A DNA stretch of 64,000 nt, from contig JAITKV010000026.1 of the NCBI GenBank assembly GCA_031278215.1, positions 1 through 64,000 of the forward strand, in the 5' to 3' direction. This DNA comes from Spirochaetaceae bacterium. GTDB taxonomy: Bacteria; Spirochaetota; Spirochaetia; Treponematales; Breznakiellaceae. The notes beneath the pieces are model-generated. The model ran no database searches. It saw nothing but the letters and a program-made list of their open reading frames with translations, and had not been told where the DNA came from. How positions within the stretch are numbered: the stretch's first letter is position 1; each line of letters starts with the position of its first letter. Made by a program: the position numbers and the translations under genes. Below, piece by piece: positions 48,417 through 58,300 of the stretch.

Positions 48417-49973
48417 ATGGAACTTAAGATCATTGTATTCCTGGCGGCTTTTTTCCTGTTTTTGCCTATCATCCGGCCCCTGGTAAGAGGGTTATGGGCC
48501 CTAAAGGGACTTACCGTCTGCCCCCTTCTGGCCGTGGTTATTTTGCTGGGAATCTTTCCCGCCTATGGGTTCCGTCCCGAATGTCTTCCCCTGCTTTGTT
48601 TTGCACTTTTTTTTACCGCGGCTAATTTTTCGGACCTGCTGGCCCTGTTTTCCGGCCTTCAAAGCGATTCCTACCGGGATAGGGGATTAATTTTTATCTT
48701 CGCTTCGGCCCTGGGCTTTATGCTTGCCCTGTGGTTAACCTTGTACTTTGCCCCGCCCATGGAATCCAGCTTTAATACCCGCGGGGTGGAGGTCTTAACT
48801 GTGCAAGATACGGAAGACAGGCCCTTATATGTCCGGATATACGGCCCTGTGGAGGATCCTGAATCCGGCCTTATCCCGGAATTTCCGGCCCCCCGGAACC
48901 GGCCCCTGCTTATCCTGCTGCCCCCGGCGGCAGGCTCCCTGTACGTAACCGATACGGTCTGCGGGGCCCTTAGGGACCGGGGCTTTACGGTCCTTACCTA
49001 TTCCAGGCCCGGTTTCGATTCTCCTGCGGTGGACGGGAACAACGAGGCGGTACGGCTTTCTATCCCCGGCTTATACCGGCTTATGAACGCCCTAAGCAGG
49101 GGCCTAAGCGATGTGGCCGCCAATGCCGACGGCAGGGATTTGGAGGAAGGCCGGCGGCGGGATATCCAATTCCTTATGAAAGAACTGGACCGGAACAAAA
49201 ATTTGCAGGTTAAACTATCCTCCGCCGGAGACGCCGTCTTTCTGGCCGGTTACGGCGCGGCGGGAGCGGCCCTTACCGTTTTGGCGGGGCAGAGCGATTT
49301 TATAGAAACATACGGGCAAATCCGGGGGATCATAGCCCTGGAAGGGCCCATTCTTACTTCGCTGGCCGGAGACCCCCCCCCGCCGCCGCCGCCGCCGCCC
49401 GCTAATCCGGCCGGCGCCTTTTTTCGGCACGGGGGGAATTTTATCCGGGGTTTTGTGCCCCGGAAGATTACCCGCATAGAAAACATACCCCAGCCAAAGC
49501 TTCCCATACTGTTTATCCTTTCGGGCAAGGTTATTCAAAACCGTTCCGGCCGCTACGAAACGATCCTTCGGACCCTGGGGGCCTCCAAGGATTTGGCGCT
49601 CCTGGCCGCGGCGCCCTGGGCGGGGCCCTTTGATTATTCCGGCAGTCCCGAGTATTACCCCATTTACAGTGTTCTTTTTCGGGGGATCGGCCATAGCGCC
49701 GGCAGTCTGCAGGCGGGGCCGGAATTAACCGCATCGCTGATAAGCAATTTTGCCGCCCTGCTTCTGGACCAGACCGGTGAATCCCCCGGGACCGGTGAAT
49801 CCCGCAGGACCGGTGAATCCCCCGGGACCGGAGAAATCCCCATCGGCGACGCGGTGGAAGAGGGCCGCGAGGGCCCGGGAAGTTTAAAAACCACCCCCCT
49901 CGACAAGAGCATCTACCTGGAAACAGGAGGGGTCTGGCATATTCCCGGCGGCCGGACTATACTTAAGCCATGA
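48417..49973 (+). CDS. Membrane-anchored alpha/beta-hydrolase-like protein, hypothetical
   Basis: N-terminal TM helices; RPLLILLPPAAGSLYVTDTVCGALRDRGFTVLTYSRPGF, VFLAGYGAAGAAL. Confidence 0.65.
   Translation: MELKIIVFLAAFFLFLPIIRPLVRGLWALKGLTVCPLLAVVILLGIFPAYGFRPECLPLLCFALFFTAANFSDLLALFSGLQSDSYRDRGLIFIFASALGFMLALWLTLYFAPPMESSFNTRGVEVLTVQDTEDRPLYVRIYGPVEDPESGLIPEFPAPRNRPLLILLPPAAGSLYVTDTVCGALRDRGFTVLTYSRPGFDSPAVDGNNEAVRLSIPGLYRLMNALSRGLSDVAANADGRDLEEGRRRDIQFLMKELDRNKNLQVKLSSAGDAVFLAGYGAAGAALTVLAGQSDFIETYGQIRGIIALEGPILTSLAGDPPPPPPPPPANPAGAFFRHGGNFIRGFVPRKITRIENIPQPKLPILFILSGKVIQNRSGRYETILRTLGASKDLALLAAAPWAGPFDYSGSPEYYPIYSVLFRGIGHSAGSLQAGPELTASLISNFAALLLDQTGESPGTGESRRTGESPGTGEIPIGDAVEEGREGPGSLKTTPLDKSIYLETGGVWHIPGGRTILKP
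49772..49843 (+). repeat. 4 x 18-bp in-frame tandem repeat (TGESPG-type)
   Basis: GACCGGTGAATCCCCCGG x4 with substitutions. Confidence 0.85.
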
Positions 49974-50746
49974 CCGGCGCTGTGAATACCCAGATTCTGG
50001 ATGCTTTTTTTAGATCGGTCCTTGACGGTATAGAAGGGTTCAGCGCCATTGATTCTTCAATGAACGGGATCCAGGTGGATAACGACGGATCCCCCATTGA
50101 AAAAATCGCCTTCGCGGTAGACGCTTGCCTGGAAAGTTTTAAGCGCTGTGCTGCCGCGGGGGCCGGAATGCTTTTTGTCCACCACGGTCTTTTTTGGGGA
50201 TCCCCCCTGGCCCTGACGGGTCCGCACCGCCGGCGGCTTAAGTATCTTCTGGACCATAACATCGCCCTCTATGCGGTTCATCTGCCCTTGGATCAGGATC
50301 CCCGGCTGGGAAACAATGCGGCCCTGGCGGCGCTTTTGGGCATGGAGGATCCAAAACCTTTTGGGGTGTACCACCAAAAAAAGATAGGTTATAAGGGGAG
50401 GCTTAAAAACCCCCTTACCCTAGACGATGCGGTTAAAGCTATAAGTTATTTGGACAGGCCCCCGTTGGGGGTGTATCCCTTCGGAAAACAATTAAATGAA
50501 ACCTGCGCTGTTATTTCCGGCGGGGCCTCTGATGAAGCCCTGCAGGCCATAGAAGAAGGGGTAGATTTATACGTTACCGGAGAAATAAAACACCCCGTGT
50601 ACCATCAGGCCCTGGAGGGACGCTTGAATATGATAGCCGGGGGCCATTATTCCACCGAAGTCTGGGGGCTCCGCCGGGTTATGGAAGAATGTTCGGTTCA
50701 GCTTGATATGGCGGTAGAATTTCTGGATATTCCCACAGGACTTTAA
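49970..50746 (+). CDS. Nif3-like dinuclear metal centre protein
   Basis: GIQVDNDGSPIEKIAFAVDACLESFKRCAAAGAGMLFVHHGLFWG; GGHYSTEVWGLR. Confidence 0.93.
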   Translation: MTGAVNTQILDAFFRSVLDGIEGFSAIDSSMNGIQVDNDGSPIEKIAFAVDACLESFKRCAAAGAGMLFVHHGLFWGSPLALTGPHRRRLKYLLDHNIALYAVHLPLDQDPRLGNNAALAALLGMEDPKPFGVYHQKKIGYKGRLKNPLTLDDAVKAISYLDRPPLGVYPFGKQLNETCAVISGGASDEALQAIEEGVDLYVTGEIKHPVYHQALEGRLNMIAGGHYSTEVWGLRRVMEECSVQLDMAVEFLDIPTGL

Positions 50747-50758
50747 CAGGAGAAACAG

Positions 50759-51274
50759 GTGAAAAAAAAAATATGGCCCTTTTGCTTAACCGTCTTTGCG
50801 GTGTTGGCGGACCAGATATCAAAGGCCTTTATTGTACGGTGGCCGGAAAATTCCCGGATCAAAGACGTCTTTGGCAACGAGTTCCTTGAGATTGTCCATG
50901 TACGGAACACCGCCATAGCCTTTAGCCTGGGGCACAACTTACCGGAAGCGGTAAAGCCGGTTTTATTTGTCCTGCTTCCCCTGGGGGTTCTGGGTTTTTT
51001 AGTCGTGTACTATTTTAAAACCACCGATTTTACCCTTCTTCAACGCTGGGCCGTGGCGGGTATTTTAGGGGGGGGGATTGGAAACCTGATCGATCGCATT
51101 TTCCGTTCCGCCGGGGTAGTGGACTTTATCAGCGTAAAAATGTACGGGATCCTGGGATTTTACCGGTGGCCCACCTTTAACCTGGCCGATTCCTTTGTGG
51201 TAGTTTTTGGGATCCTGCTGTTTATAACAGTCTTTAAACCCGAGGCGCGGAAAACGGGCCCGGGTGGAACTTAA
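50759..51274 (+). CDS. lspA: Lipoprotein signal peptidase II
   Basis: VLADQISKAFIV, EIVHVRNTAIAFSLG, GGGIGNLIDRIFRSAGVVDFISV, TFNLADSFVVVFGIL; GTG start. Confidence 0.95.
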   Translation: MKKKIWPFCLTVFAVLADQISKAFIVRWPENSRIKDVFGNEFLEIVHVRNTAIAFSLGHNLPEAVKPVLFVLLPLGVLGFLVVYYFKTTDFTLLQRWAVAGILGGGIGNLIDRIFRSAGVVDFISVKMYGILGFYRWPTFNLADSFVVVFGILLFITVFKPEARKTGPGGT

Positions 51275-51309
51275 GAAGTAAGGGCTAACCGCGGATGGAA
51301 GAAGAGTTT

Positions 51310-51373
51310 AACCACGGAGCAACACGGAGTTTTTGCTAGACAGCTTCTCTTCCTCCGTGCAACTCCGTGTGGT
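51310..51373. repeat. Imperfect inverted repeat of ACCACGGAG-type modules
   Basis: ACCACGGAGCAACACGGAG opposed by CTCCGTGCAACTCCGTGTGGT. Confidence 0.7.
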
Positions 51374-51403
51374 GTATCAAATATTAGGCCTATAGAGGGC
51401 GTC

Positions 51404-53560
51404 CTATTCCCCGTAGTCCGGCGGCGCTTCGGCGGCCAGTTTTCCTGCTTCCAGGCGGTCTGTCTGTACCCCGGTGGTCTTTTTGCCGGTTTTTATACCG
51501 CCGTCCCCGGCGCCGCCGTCCTTGCCCGCGCTGCCGCCCTTGCCCGCGCCGCCGGCGCCGCCGCCGCCGGCTTCGCCCGCGCCGCCGCCCGGCGCCGTCC
51601 CCGGTAACGCCGTTTTCGCCGGCGCGGTTTCTGTAGGCGGCATTTCTGCGGACGGTGATGTTTCCGCGGGCGGCCCCTGTGCGGACAGGGCCTGTGCCGC
51701 CAATGCCGCGGCGGACCCGGGCTGCGGCTGTTCCGGGGCGTTTCGGGGGCCGGATCGAAGAGCGCCGGGATCCTGCCCGGCAAGCCGGGCCGCGGCCCGG
51801 ACCGCCCGGGCCGCCGTTTGGCCGCAGCCGCATACCCGGGCAATGTCCGCCGGGTCCGCCGCGGCTATTCCCTCAATGCCCAGGTAATGCCGGATAAGGA
51901 CCGCTGCCCGTTTTGCCCCTATGCCTTCCACCGATTCCAGGGTTTCCATCCGCAGATCCTTTGACCGGAGAATCTGGTTAAGGGAGGTGGCAAAACGGTG
52001 GGTTTCGTCCCGCACCCGTTGAAGCACCTTAAGGGCTTCGGAATGCCGCGGAAGGCTTAGGGGTTTTCCGGTGTGGGGCAGCCAAATCTCTTCGTCCCGC
52101 TTGGCCAGGCCCACAAGATCGCAGTGTATTCCCAATTCATCCAGGACCCCCTTGGCGGCATTCACCTGGCCCAGGCCTCCGTCAACAAGGATTAGATCCG
52201 GTAATTCCCGGTTTTCCCGAAGCAGGCGGCGGTAGCGGCGGTTTACCGCTTCCCGCATCGCGGCAAAGTCATCCACCACCCCTATCACGCTGTGAAGTTT
52301 AAAACGGCGGTAGTTTTTTTTGTCCGGTACGCCGTTGGCAAAACTAATAAGCGAGGCCACGGGGTGTTTTCCGTCAAGCTGGGCTATGTCAAAACCCTCG
52401 ATCCGGCTGGGCCTGGTTTTTAGGCCCAGGGCATTTTTTAATTCATCCAGCACCGGCCCCGCCCCCCGTTCCTTAATCCGCCGCCGAAGATCCTCTTCGG
52501 CATTTTGCTTAACCATGGACATCACCGCCCGGTGGTGAATATCCGGGGGGACAAGAAGTTTCGGTTCCAGGCCGAACTGCTCACGAAACCATTTGGCGGG
52601 GAAGGCGGGATCAAGGGGAAGATATCCGTCCCGGGAAAAAATGTATATCGTCTCCGGCGGAAGCCGCCCGCCGTTGTAGTACCCGGTAATAAAGGTAACC
52701 AAAGATTCTTCCTCCTCCGAGGCGCTTCTGGTCCGGTATAATTCCCGGCCCGTAAGCTTTCCCCCCCTCATGGAAAAGATCGAAAAAGTGGTCAATACCC
52801 CCTCGGCGGCCCAGGCTATATAGTCCCGGCCCTGGGGATCAAAGTCTATCACCGTGCTGGTTTCTGTTAGGGCGTCGATGGCTTTGATCGCATTGCGAAT
52901 CTGGGCGGCCCGCTCAAAACGAAGGGCCCTGGCCTCTTCTTGCATCTCGCTTTTTAATTCGGCTGTCAGGGTTTGGGTGTTTCCGGACAAAAGCTTTCGT
53001 ACCCGGTCAACGTGGAGGCTGTACGCGGCTTCGGTTATTCTTTTGCAGCAGGGGGCAAAGCAGCGGCCGATGTGATAGTACATGCAGGGAAAATCCCGCT
53101 TCCGCAATGTCCGGCATTTACGCAGGGGAAACACCCGGTCAATAATATCCAGCATATCGTCCATGGCCCCCACATTGGGAAAGGGCCCATAGTAGGAAGA
53201 GCCGTCTTCGATCAGCTGCCGGGTCCTAAACAGCCGGGGATAGGGGCCCGATGTAAGCCGTATGACGGGGTAGGTTTTTCCGTCCTTAAGGTTAATATTG
53301 TACTTAGGGTTGTGCTGCTTGATAAGGGTGTTTTCCAGAAGCAGGGCTTCGTACTCATCCTTAACTATGATTGTTTCGATGGACGCCACATGGCGGAGCA
53401 GGGTTCCGGTTTTAATGTCCTTTTCGCCGGAGGAGTACGAAACCAGCCGGTTCCGCAGGACCCGCGCCTTGCCCACGTAAATAATGCGGCCTTCGCCGTT
53501 TTTCATAATGTACACCCCCGGCACCCGGGGCGCTTCTCTGGCAATCTTTTTAAGGTCCAT
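51404..53560 (-). CDS. uvrC: Excinuclease ABC subunit C with a low-complexity C-terminal extension
   Basis: GIY-YIG N-terminus (PGVYIMKNGEGRIIYVGKARVLRNRLVSYS), KYNINLKDGKTYPVIRLT, DLILVDGGLGQVNAAKGVL, HhH ESVEGIGAKRAAVLIRHYL. Confidence 0.95.
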   Translation of the reverse strand: MDLKKIAREAPRVPGVYIMKNGEGRIIYVGKARVLRNRLVSYSSGEKDIKTGTLLRHVASIETIIVKDEYEALLLENTLIKQHNPKYNINLKDGKTYPVIRLTSGPYPRLFRTRQLIEDGSSYYGPFPNVGAMDDMLDIIDRVFPLRKCRTLRKRDFPCMYYHIGRCFAPCCKRITEAAYSLHVDRVRKLLSGNTQTLTAELKSEMQEEARALRFERAAQIRNAIKAIDALTETSTVIDFDPQGRDYIAWAAEGVLTTFSIFSMRGGKLTGRELYRTRSASEEEESLVTFITGYYNGGRLPPETIYIFSRDGYLPLDPAFPAKWFREQFGLEPKLLVPPDIHHRAVMSMVKQNAEEDLRRRIKERGAGPVLDELKNALGLKTRPSRIEGFDIAQLDGKHPVASLISFANGVPDKKNYRRFKLHSVIGVVDDFAAMREAVNRRYRRLLRENRELPDLILVDGGLGQVNAAKGVLDELGIHCDLVGLAKRDEEIWLPHTGKPLSLPRHSEALKVLQRVRDETHRFATSLNQILRSKDLRMETLESVEGIGAKRAAVLIRHYLGIEGIAAADPADIARVCGCGQTAARAVRAAARLAGQDPGALRSGPRNAPEQPQPGSAAALAAQALSAQGPPAETSPSAEMPPTETAPAKTALPGTAPGGGAGEAGGGGAGGAGKGGSAGKDGGAGDGGIKTGKKTTGVQTDRLEAGKLAAEAPPDYGE

Positions 53561-53591
53561 CGCTTAAATTACCGATATTTATAGGTGAAAT

Positions 53592-55319
53592 ATGAACAAT
53601 TCGCGTAAAAGCGCTTTTATGGCGGTATTATTGTATAGTTTTTCCCTGATTTTATCCAGCCTAAGGCTGGGGGCCGTAGAAACGACCATGGTTCTTGGGG
53701 CCGCCGCGGGCTGGCAGGGGGTGGAAAAACGTGTTCAGGTGGAGGAGATGGAGGCCCTGCGGCCCTACCGGGTGCTGACCCTGTCTTCCGCGTGGACCGG
53801 CTCCCTTTCGCAGGGGGCCGGATCTGCGGACGCCCGGGACGAAGAAATTATGGCCCTCTACGCGGCGTGGCGGAATTTTCCCGCCCAGGAATCTGCCGTG
53901 GACCTGGCCCTGGATTTCGACGAAACCGACCCGGAACGCTTTGTGGACCGCCGGGGCCGTTACCAGGTACAGGTTTCTCCGGCGGTCCAAAGCGCAAACG
54001 GACGCTGGGCCCGGTACGGCCGGGGGGCGGCCCTTTTCTCGGGGGCCTGGGAAAATTCGGCCCCGGTAACAGTTAGGCCGGGAAATTCCGCGTTGTTTGC
54101 GCCGGGACGGAATGTCCGGGATTTTAGCCTGGAATTTTGGGCATATCCCAATGCCATGGGAAACGGAGAACAGCTCTTTTCCTGGACGGCGGTGGATACC
54201 CAGCGGATTTTTTGCGAAGCCCAGCGGAACAGGCTTAGGTGGACCTTCCAGGAACTGTTCAAACCCCCGGACGGCCGGGGAACGCGGTTTACCATCGTTC
54301 TGGAGGGCAGGACCCCTCTGGTCCCCAGAACCTGGAGCCATCACCTTATCCGCTACAACGCCGATTCAGGACTGCTCGAATACCTTATGAACGGCCAAAT
54401 CGAAAATGTGGTGTATACCACCGCAAACGGCAGGGAGGGAGGAGACGTGTATACCCCCCTGCTTAACCGGGACGGGGCCTTTGTATTGGGCAGCCGGTTT
54501 TCCGGGATCCTTGATGAATTCCGCATCTACAACAAGGTGGTCTCCAGTCCGGGAAGAACCGCGCTGGAAGCTGCCGGGCGGTTCAGCCTTGAACTGCCGG
54601 AGCTTGCAAAATTTCCCCGCAGCGGGGGCCGCATCGAAACCCGGGCCCTGGACCTGGGGGAGCGGAATTCCATGATCCTGCGGATAGAGGCTTCCGGGGG
54701 CCGCATCGGCCAGGTCCAGGGACCGCGGCGCATGGTGGTAAGGAACACCTATGCGGGCCGGGGCAATTTCCGGTTTTCCGATAATTCGATGCTGCAGTTT
54801 TTTATCCGGGCAGGGGAGGAACCGTACCAGCTTAGCCGGATTCCCTGGACCCCCGTTGTCCCCGGCGAGCCCGTGCCGGAAACGGTTCGGGGCCGCTATG
54901 TCCAGCTGGCTGCGGCTTTTTATCCCAGCGGAGATTGTGAAACCAGTCCCTACCTTGAGGAAATACGGATTGTCTACGATAAAAACGAGGCCCCCTATCC
55001 TCCTTCTCTGGTAACGATCCGGGCCCTGAACGGGGCGGTGGACCTTGCCTGGCGGCCCAGCCCCGACGAAGATACCCGGGGATATTTGATCTACTACGGA
55101 ACCACCAGCGGGGTATATTACGGCGAAGGGGCCCGGCTGGGATCTTCCCCGATTGATGCGGGGAACCGGACCTCTCTGCGTATCGAAGGATTGCAGAACG
55201 GAACCCTGTATTTTTTTGTCGTCGCCGCGTATGACGGAATTAGCCGGCGGCCCGATGAACTGCATCCCGGCAAATTTTCCAAAGAAGTTGCCGCCCGGCC
55301 TTTAAGGATGAACGAATGA
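53592..55319 (+). CDS. Secreted LamG/concanavalin A-like plus fibronectin type III protein
   Basis: DFSLEFWAYPNAMGNGEQLFSW…GRFSGILDEFRIYNK (LamG-like); PSLVTIRALNGAVDLAWRPSPDEDTRGYLIYYGTTSG…GLQNGTLYFFVVAAYDG (FN3). Confidence 0.75.
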   Translation: MNNSRKSAFMAVLLYSFSLILSSLRLGAVETTMVLGAAAGWQGVEKRVQVEEMEALRPYRVLTLSSAWTGSLSQGAGSADARDEEIMALYAAWRNFPAQESAVDLALDFDETDPERFVDRRGRYQVQVSPAVQSANGRWARYGRGAALFSGAWENSAPVTVRPGNSALFAPGRNVRDFSLEFWAYPNAMGNGEQLFSWTAVDTQRIFCEAQRNRLRWTFQELFKPPDGRGTRFTIVLEGRTPLVPRTWSHHLIRYNADSGLLEYLMNGQIENVVYTTANGREGGDVYTPLLNRDGAFVLGSRFSGILDEFRIYNKVVSSPGRTALEAAGRFSLELPELAKFPRSGGRIETRALDLGERNSMILRIEASGGRIGQVQGPRRMVVRNTYAGRGNFRFSDNSMLQFFIRAGEEPYQLSRIPWTPVVPGEPVPETVRGRYVQLAAAFYPSGDCETSPYLEEIRIVYDKNEAPYPPSLVTIRALNGAVDLAWRPSPDEDTRGYLIYYGTTSGVYYGEGARLGSSPIDAGNRTSLRIEGLQNGTLYFFVVAAYDGISRRPDELHPGKFSKEVAARPLRMNE

Positions 55320-58300
55320 ACCTTGACGCCAACGGTATTCTGGATCGCGCCAAGGGATCCGCCCGGGTGGGCGATCATGTGGAGGCAGAACGGCTTCTTA
55401 AACAGTACCTTGCCAAGGTACCCGAAGACCGGATCGCCCATCTTCTTTTAGGGACCACCCTGGCAAAGGAAGATAAACTTGTGGAAGCGGTGGATGAATT
55501 TACCACCCTCTTGGCAAGGAATCCTCAGGATGTGGAGGCCCTGAATAATTTGGCGGTTATCTACCGCCGGCAGGATAAGTTCCAGGACGCCCTAAACGTC
55601 CTTATGGAAGCCATCGATATTGATCCCACCAGGGCGGAATTCCATTATAATATCGGGAATATCCATAAACAACTGGGAAACCTAAAGGCCGCATCCATGG
55701 CCTATGCCAAGGTGGTGGAACTGAACCCCGGATATGTTCACGCCTACAATAATCTGGGAACGATTTACGAACAACTCCATGAATACGACAAGGCCTACAA
55801 CATGTTCCGCAAGGGCCTAAGTTTGGATCGAAACAACCCCACCCTTCATTTTAATTACGGCGTCGCCCTGGAAGCGAACAGCCGCTTTGACGACGCCTTG
55901 AATGAATACAAGGCCGCCCTACGAAGTAAACCCGGCTGGTTTCAGGCGATGAACAACATGGGGATTATCTTTTTTAAGCAGGGCCAGCACGGCAAGGCCA
56001 TGGACACATTTAGCAGGATCCTCCATGTGGACCCTCTAAACGCGGAGGCCCGGAACAATATGGGGGTGGTGCTGGCGGATCAGGGCAAGACCAAGGATGC
56101 GGTAGAGAATTACCGCCGGGCCATAGAAGTGGATCCTAAATATGTTAAGGCGGTGGTTAATCTTGAACGGGTCCTGGAAGATACGGGGGATTTTGCCGAT
56201 GCGGTAGTGGAACTGGAAAAACTTATCAAACTGGTTCCTAACAGCGCCGACATACGCTGCCGCCTGGCTTCGCTTTATCTTAAGATGGAACGGTATCCCG
56301 AAGCCCTGCAGCAGGCCAAGGCGGCCCTGGACTGGGAACCGGAAAATACCCAAGCCCTGCGGATCCAGGGGACCACCCAGCGCGTTATGGGCAACGATGC
56401 AGAGGCCAAAAAGACCTTTGAAAAGATCCTGGCGGTGGATCCGGGAAATTATGCATTCCAGCTGGATTTGGCGGACATTCATTTTAAGCACAAAGAATAC
56501 AAGGAAGCCGAAAAGCGACTTATGGCCTTTCTTGCCCGGCGTCCCAATGACCGGGATGCAAAGATGCTTTTAGGAAGGTTGTACGCCGCCATGGGAAACC
56601 GCACCCATGCTATTCAGGTTTTCGAAGAATTGGCAAAGACGGATCCCGGCGATACCGAAGCCCTGGCGGCGGTCGCGGAACTTCACAAAGATGCGGGAGA
56701 AGTGGAAAAGGCCCTGCGTACCGCGGACAAGCTGGTGAACCTTCAGGGCAAGCGGGCGACTCCCGGAGATCTTTCGGATCTGAACGAATCCCTGGCCTTT
56801 TATGAAAATGCCGTTAAGGCTTATTCTTCCGATTTAAATTCCATGTGGGACAAAAATCTTAAGGTGCTGCAGGATGCGGCGGCAGAAATGGGACACGCGG
56901 AAGAAGAGGAAGATATGTCCTTTTTAATGGGGACCACGGAAAAGGCCCCCCCGGTGGACGAAGAGACGGAAGCTCTTTTTATTGAAGATCCGGAAGAAGA
57001 AGCAGAGGACGAAGAAGAACTGTTTATGAACGAGGAACTGCCCTTGCTTGACGAAGAGCAGATTCCCGATCTTTCCCTGGACAATCTGGCGGAGCCGAAT
57101 TTTTTCCCGATGGAAAGCCCTTCTTCCCAGGGGCCCCAAAAACCCTATTATCCCGAGGAGGAGCCGGTGTTTTCGGATCCCTTGTCCGAGTACCCGCAGT
57201 ACCCGCCCCAAGGGCAGTACCCCCCCCAAGGGCAGCCGCCCCAGGAGCCGCAGGCGCCGCCCCAGGCGCAGCAGCCCCAGGAGCCGCAGGAGCCGCCCCA
57301 GGAGCCGCAGACGCCGCCCCAGCCGCCGCCGCAGTACCCGCCCCAAGGGCAGCCGCCGCAGGCGCCGCCGCCGCCCCAGGTGCCGCAGGAGCCGCCGCCG
57401 CCCCGGCAGGAGAATCCGCCCCAGCCCCCGCAACAACAGTATCCGCCGCCGCCGCAGTATCCGCCGCCCCCGCCCCGGTACCCCGAGGGGGATGGGCCCG
57501 AAGCGATGCCCATTGACGAAGAAGAAGGGGACCTAAGCCTGGAAGACGGAGGAGAAGAATACCCCCAGGAATGGCAGGACGATGATGATTCCCTTTCAGG
57601 GGCCCATGAAGGGGCGGCGGAAAAAATCCCGGCGGAGGACGCCGCGGAAGAGGATTCTTTTTTTGGCGGGGAAGAGGCGGAAGATGCTTTTCCGGACATG
57701 GAGATGGAAGAAGGGCCGGAAGAAGAGTCTTTGTTCTCCGAGCCGGAACTGTCCGGCGAAGAAGCCCTCGAGGAAGCGCCGGATACATCCCCGTCTGATT
57801 TTGAAGATGTCCTTCAGGAACTGCCGGAAGAAGAGTCTTTGTTCTCCGAGCCGGAACTGTCCGGCGAAGAAGCCCCCGAGGAAGCGCCGGATTCGGCGGC
57901 GGACTTTGAAGACGCCCCTCCGGAACCGTCCGCGGACCAGGATGCCCAAGAACCGGTGGAGGGCAAGGGGGTCAGCAAAGATTCCATCCTGGGACTGATG
58001 AATTACCTTAAAAATCTGGCCGGGACCCTGCCAGAGAAAAAGAAAGAAAGCTTTATGAACAGCGATGTCCGGTTTTCCATGGAATATGTGATCAATACCC
58101 TGGAGGGGAAAAAGGGCCTTTTAAAAGAAGCAAGAAAAATTACGGAAAAGGCTAATCCGTCCGGACCTTCCGCCGCTCCCTTTGGAAAAAAAACCGCGGG
58201 GGCTTCGACGGGGGAAGAAAAAATTGCCGGAACCTTTTCTTATTTGGAAAACCTGTCCGGTTCCGTACAGGATAAGAATATTTTTTCGTTTCTTAAACAA

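Noticed and set aside
49772-49843. Possible CRISPR/iteron array
   Set aside because: In-frame 18-bp repeat inside a CDS, no spacers and no replication gene nearby
51474-51887. Pro/Ala-rich plus-strand ORF opposite the uvrC tail
   Set aside because: By-product of GC micro-repeats; no start context
54366-55265. 299-aa antisense ORF inside the LamG/FN3 gene
   Set aside because: Antisense shadow; no motif, low-complexity composition
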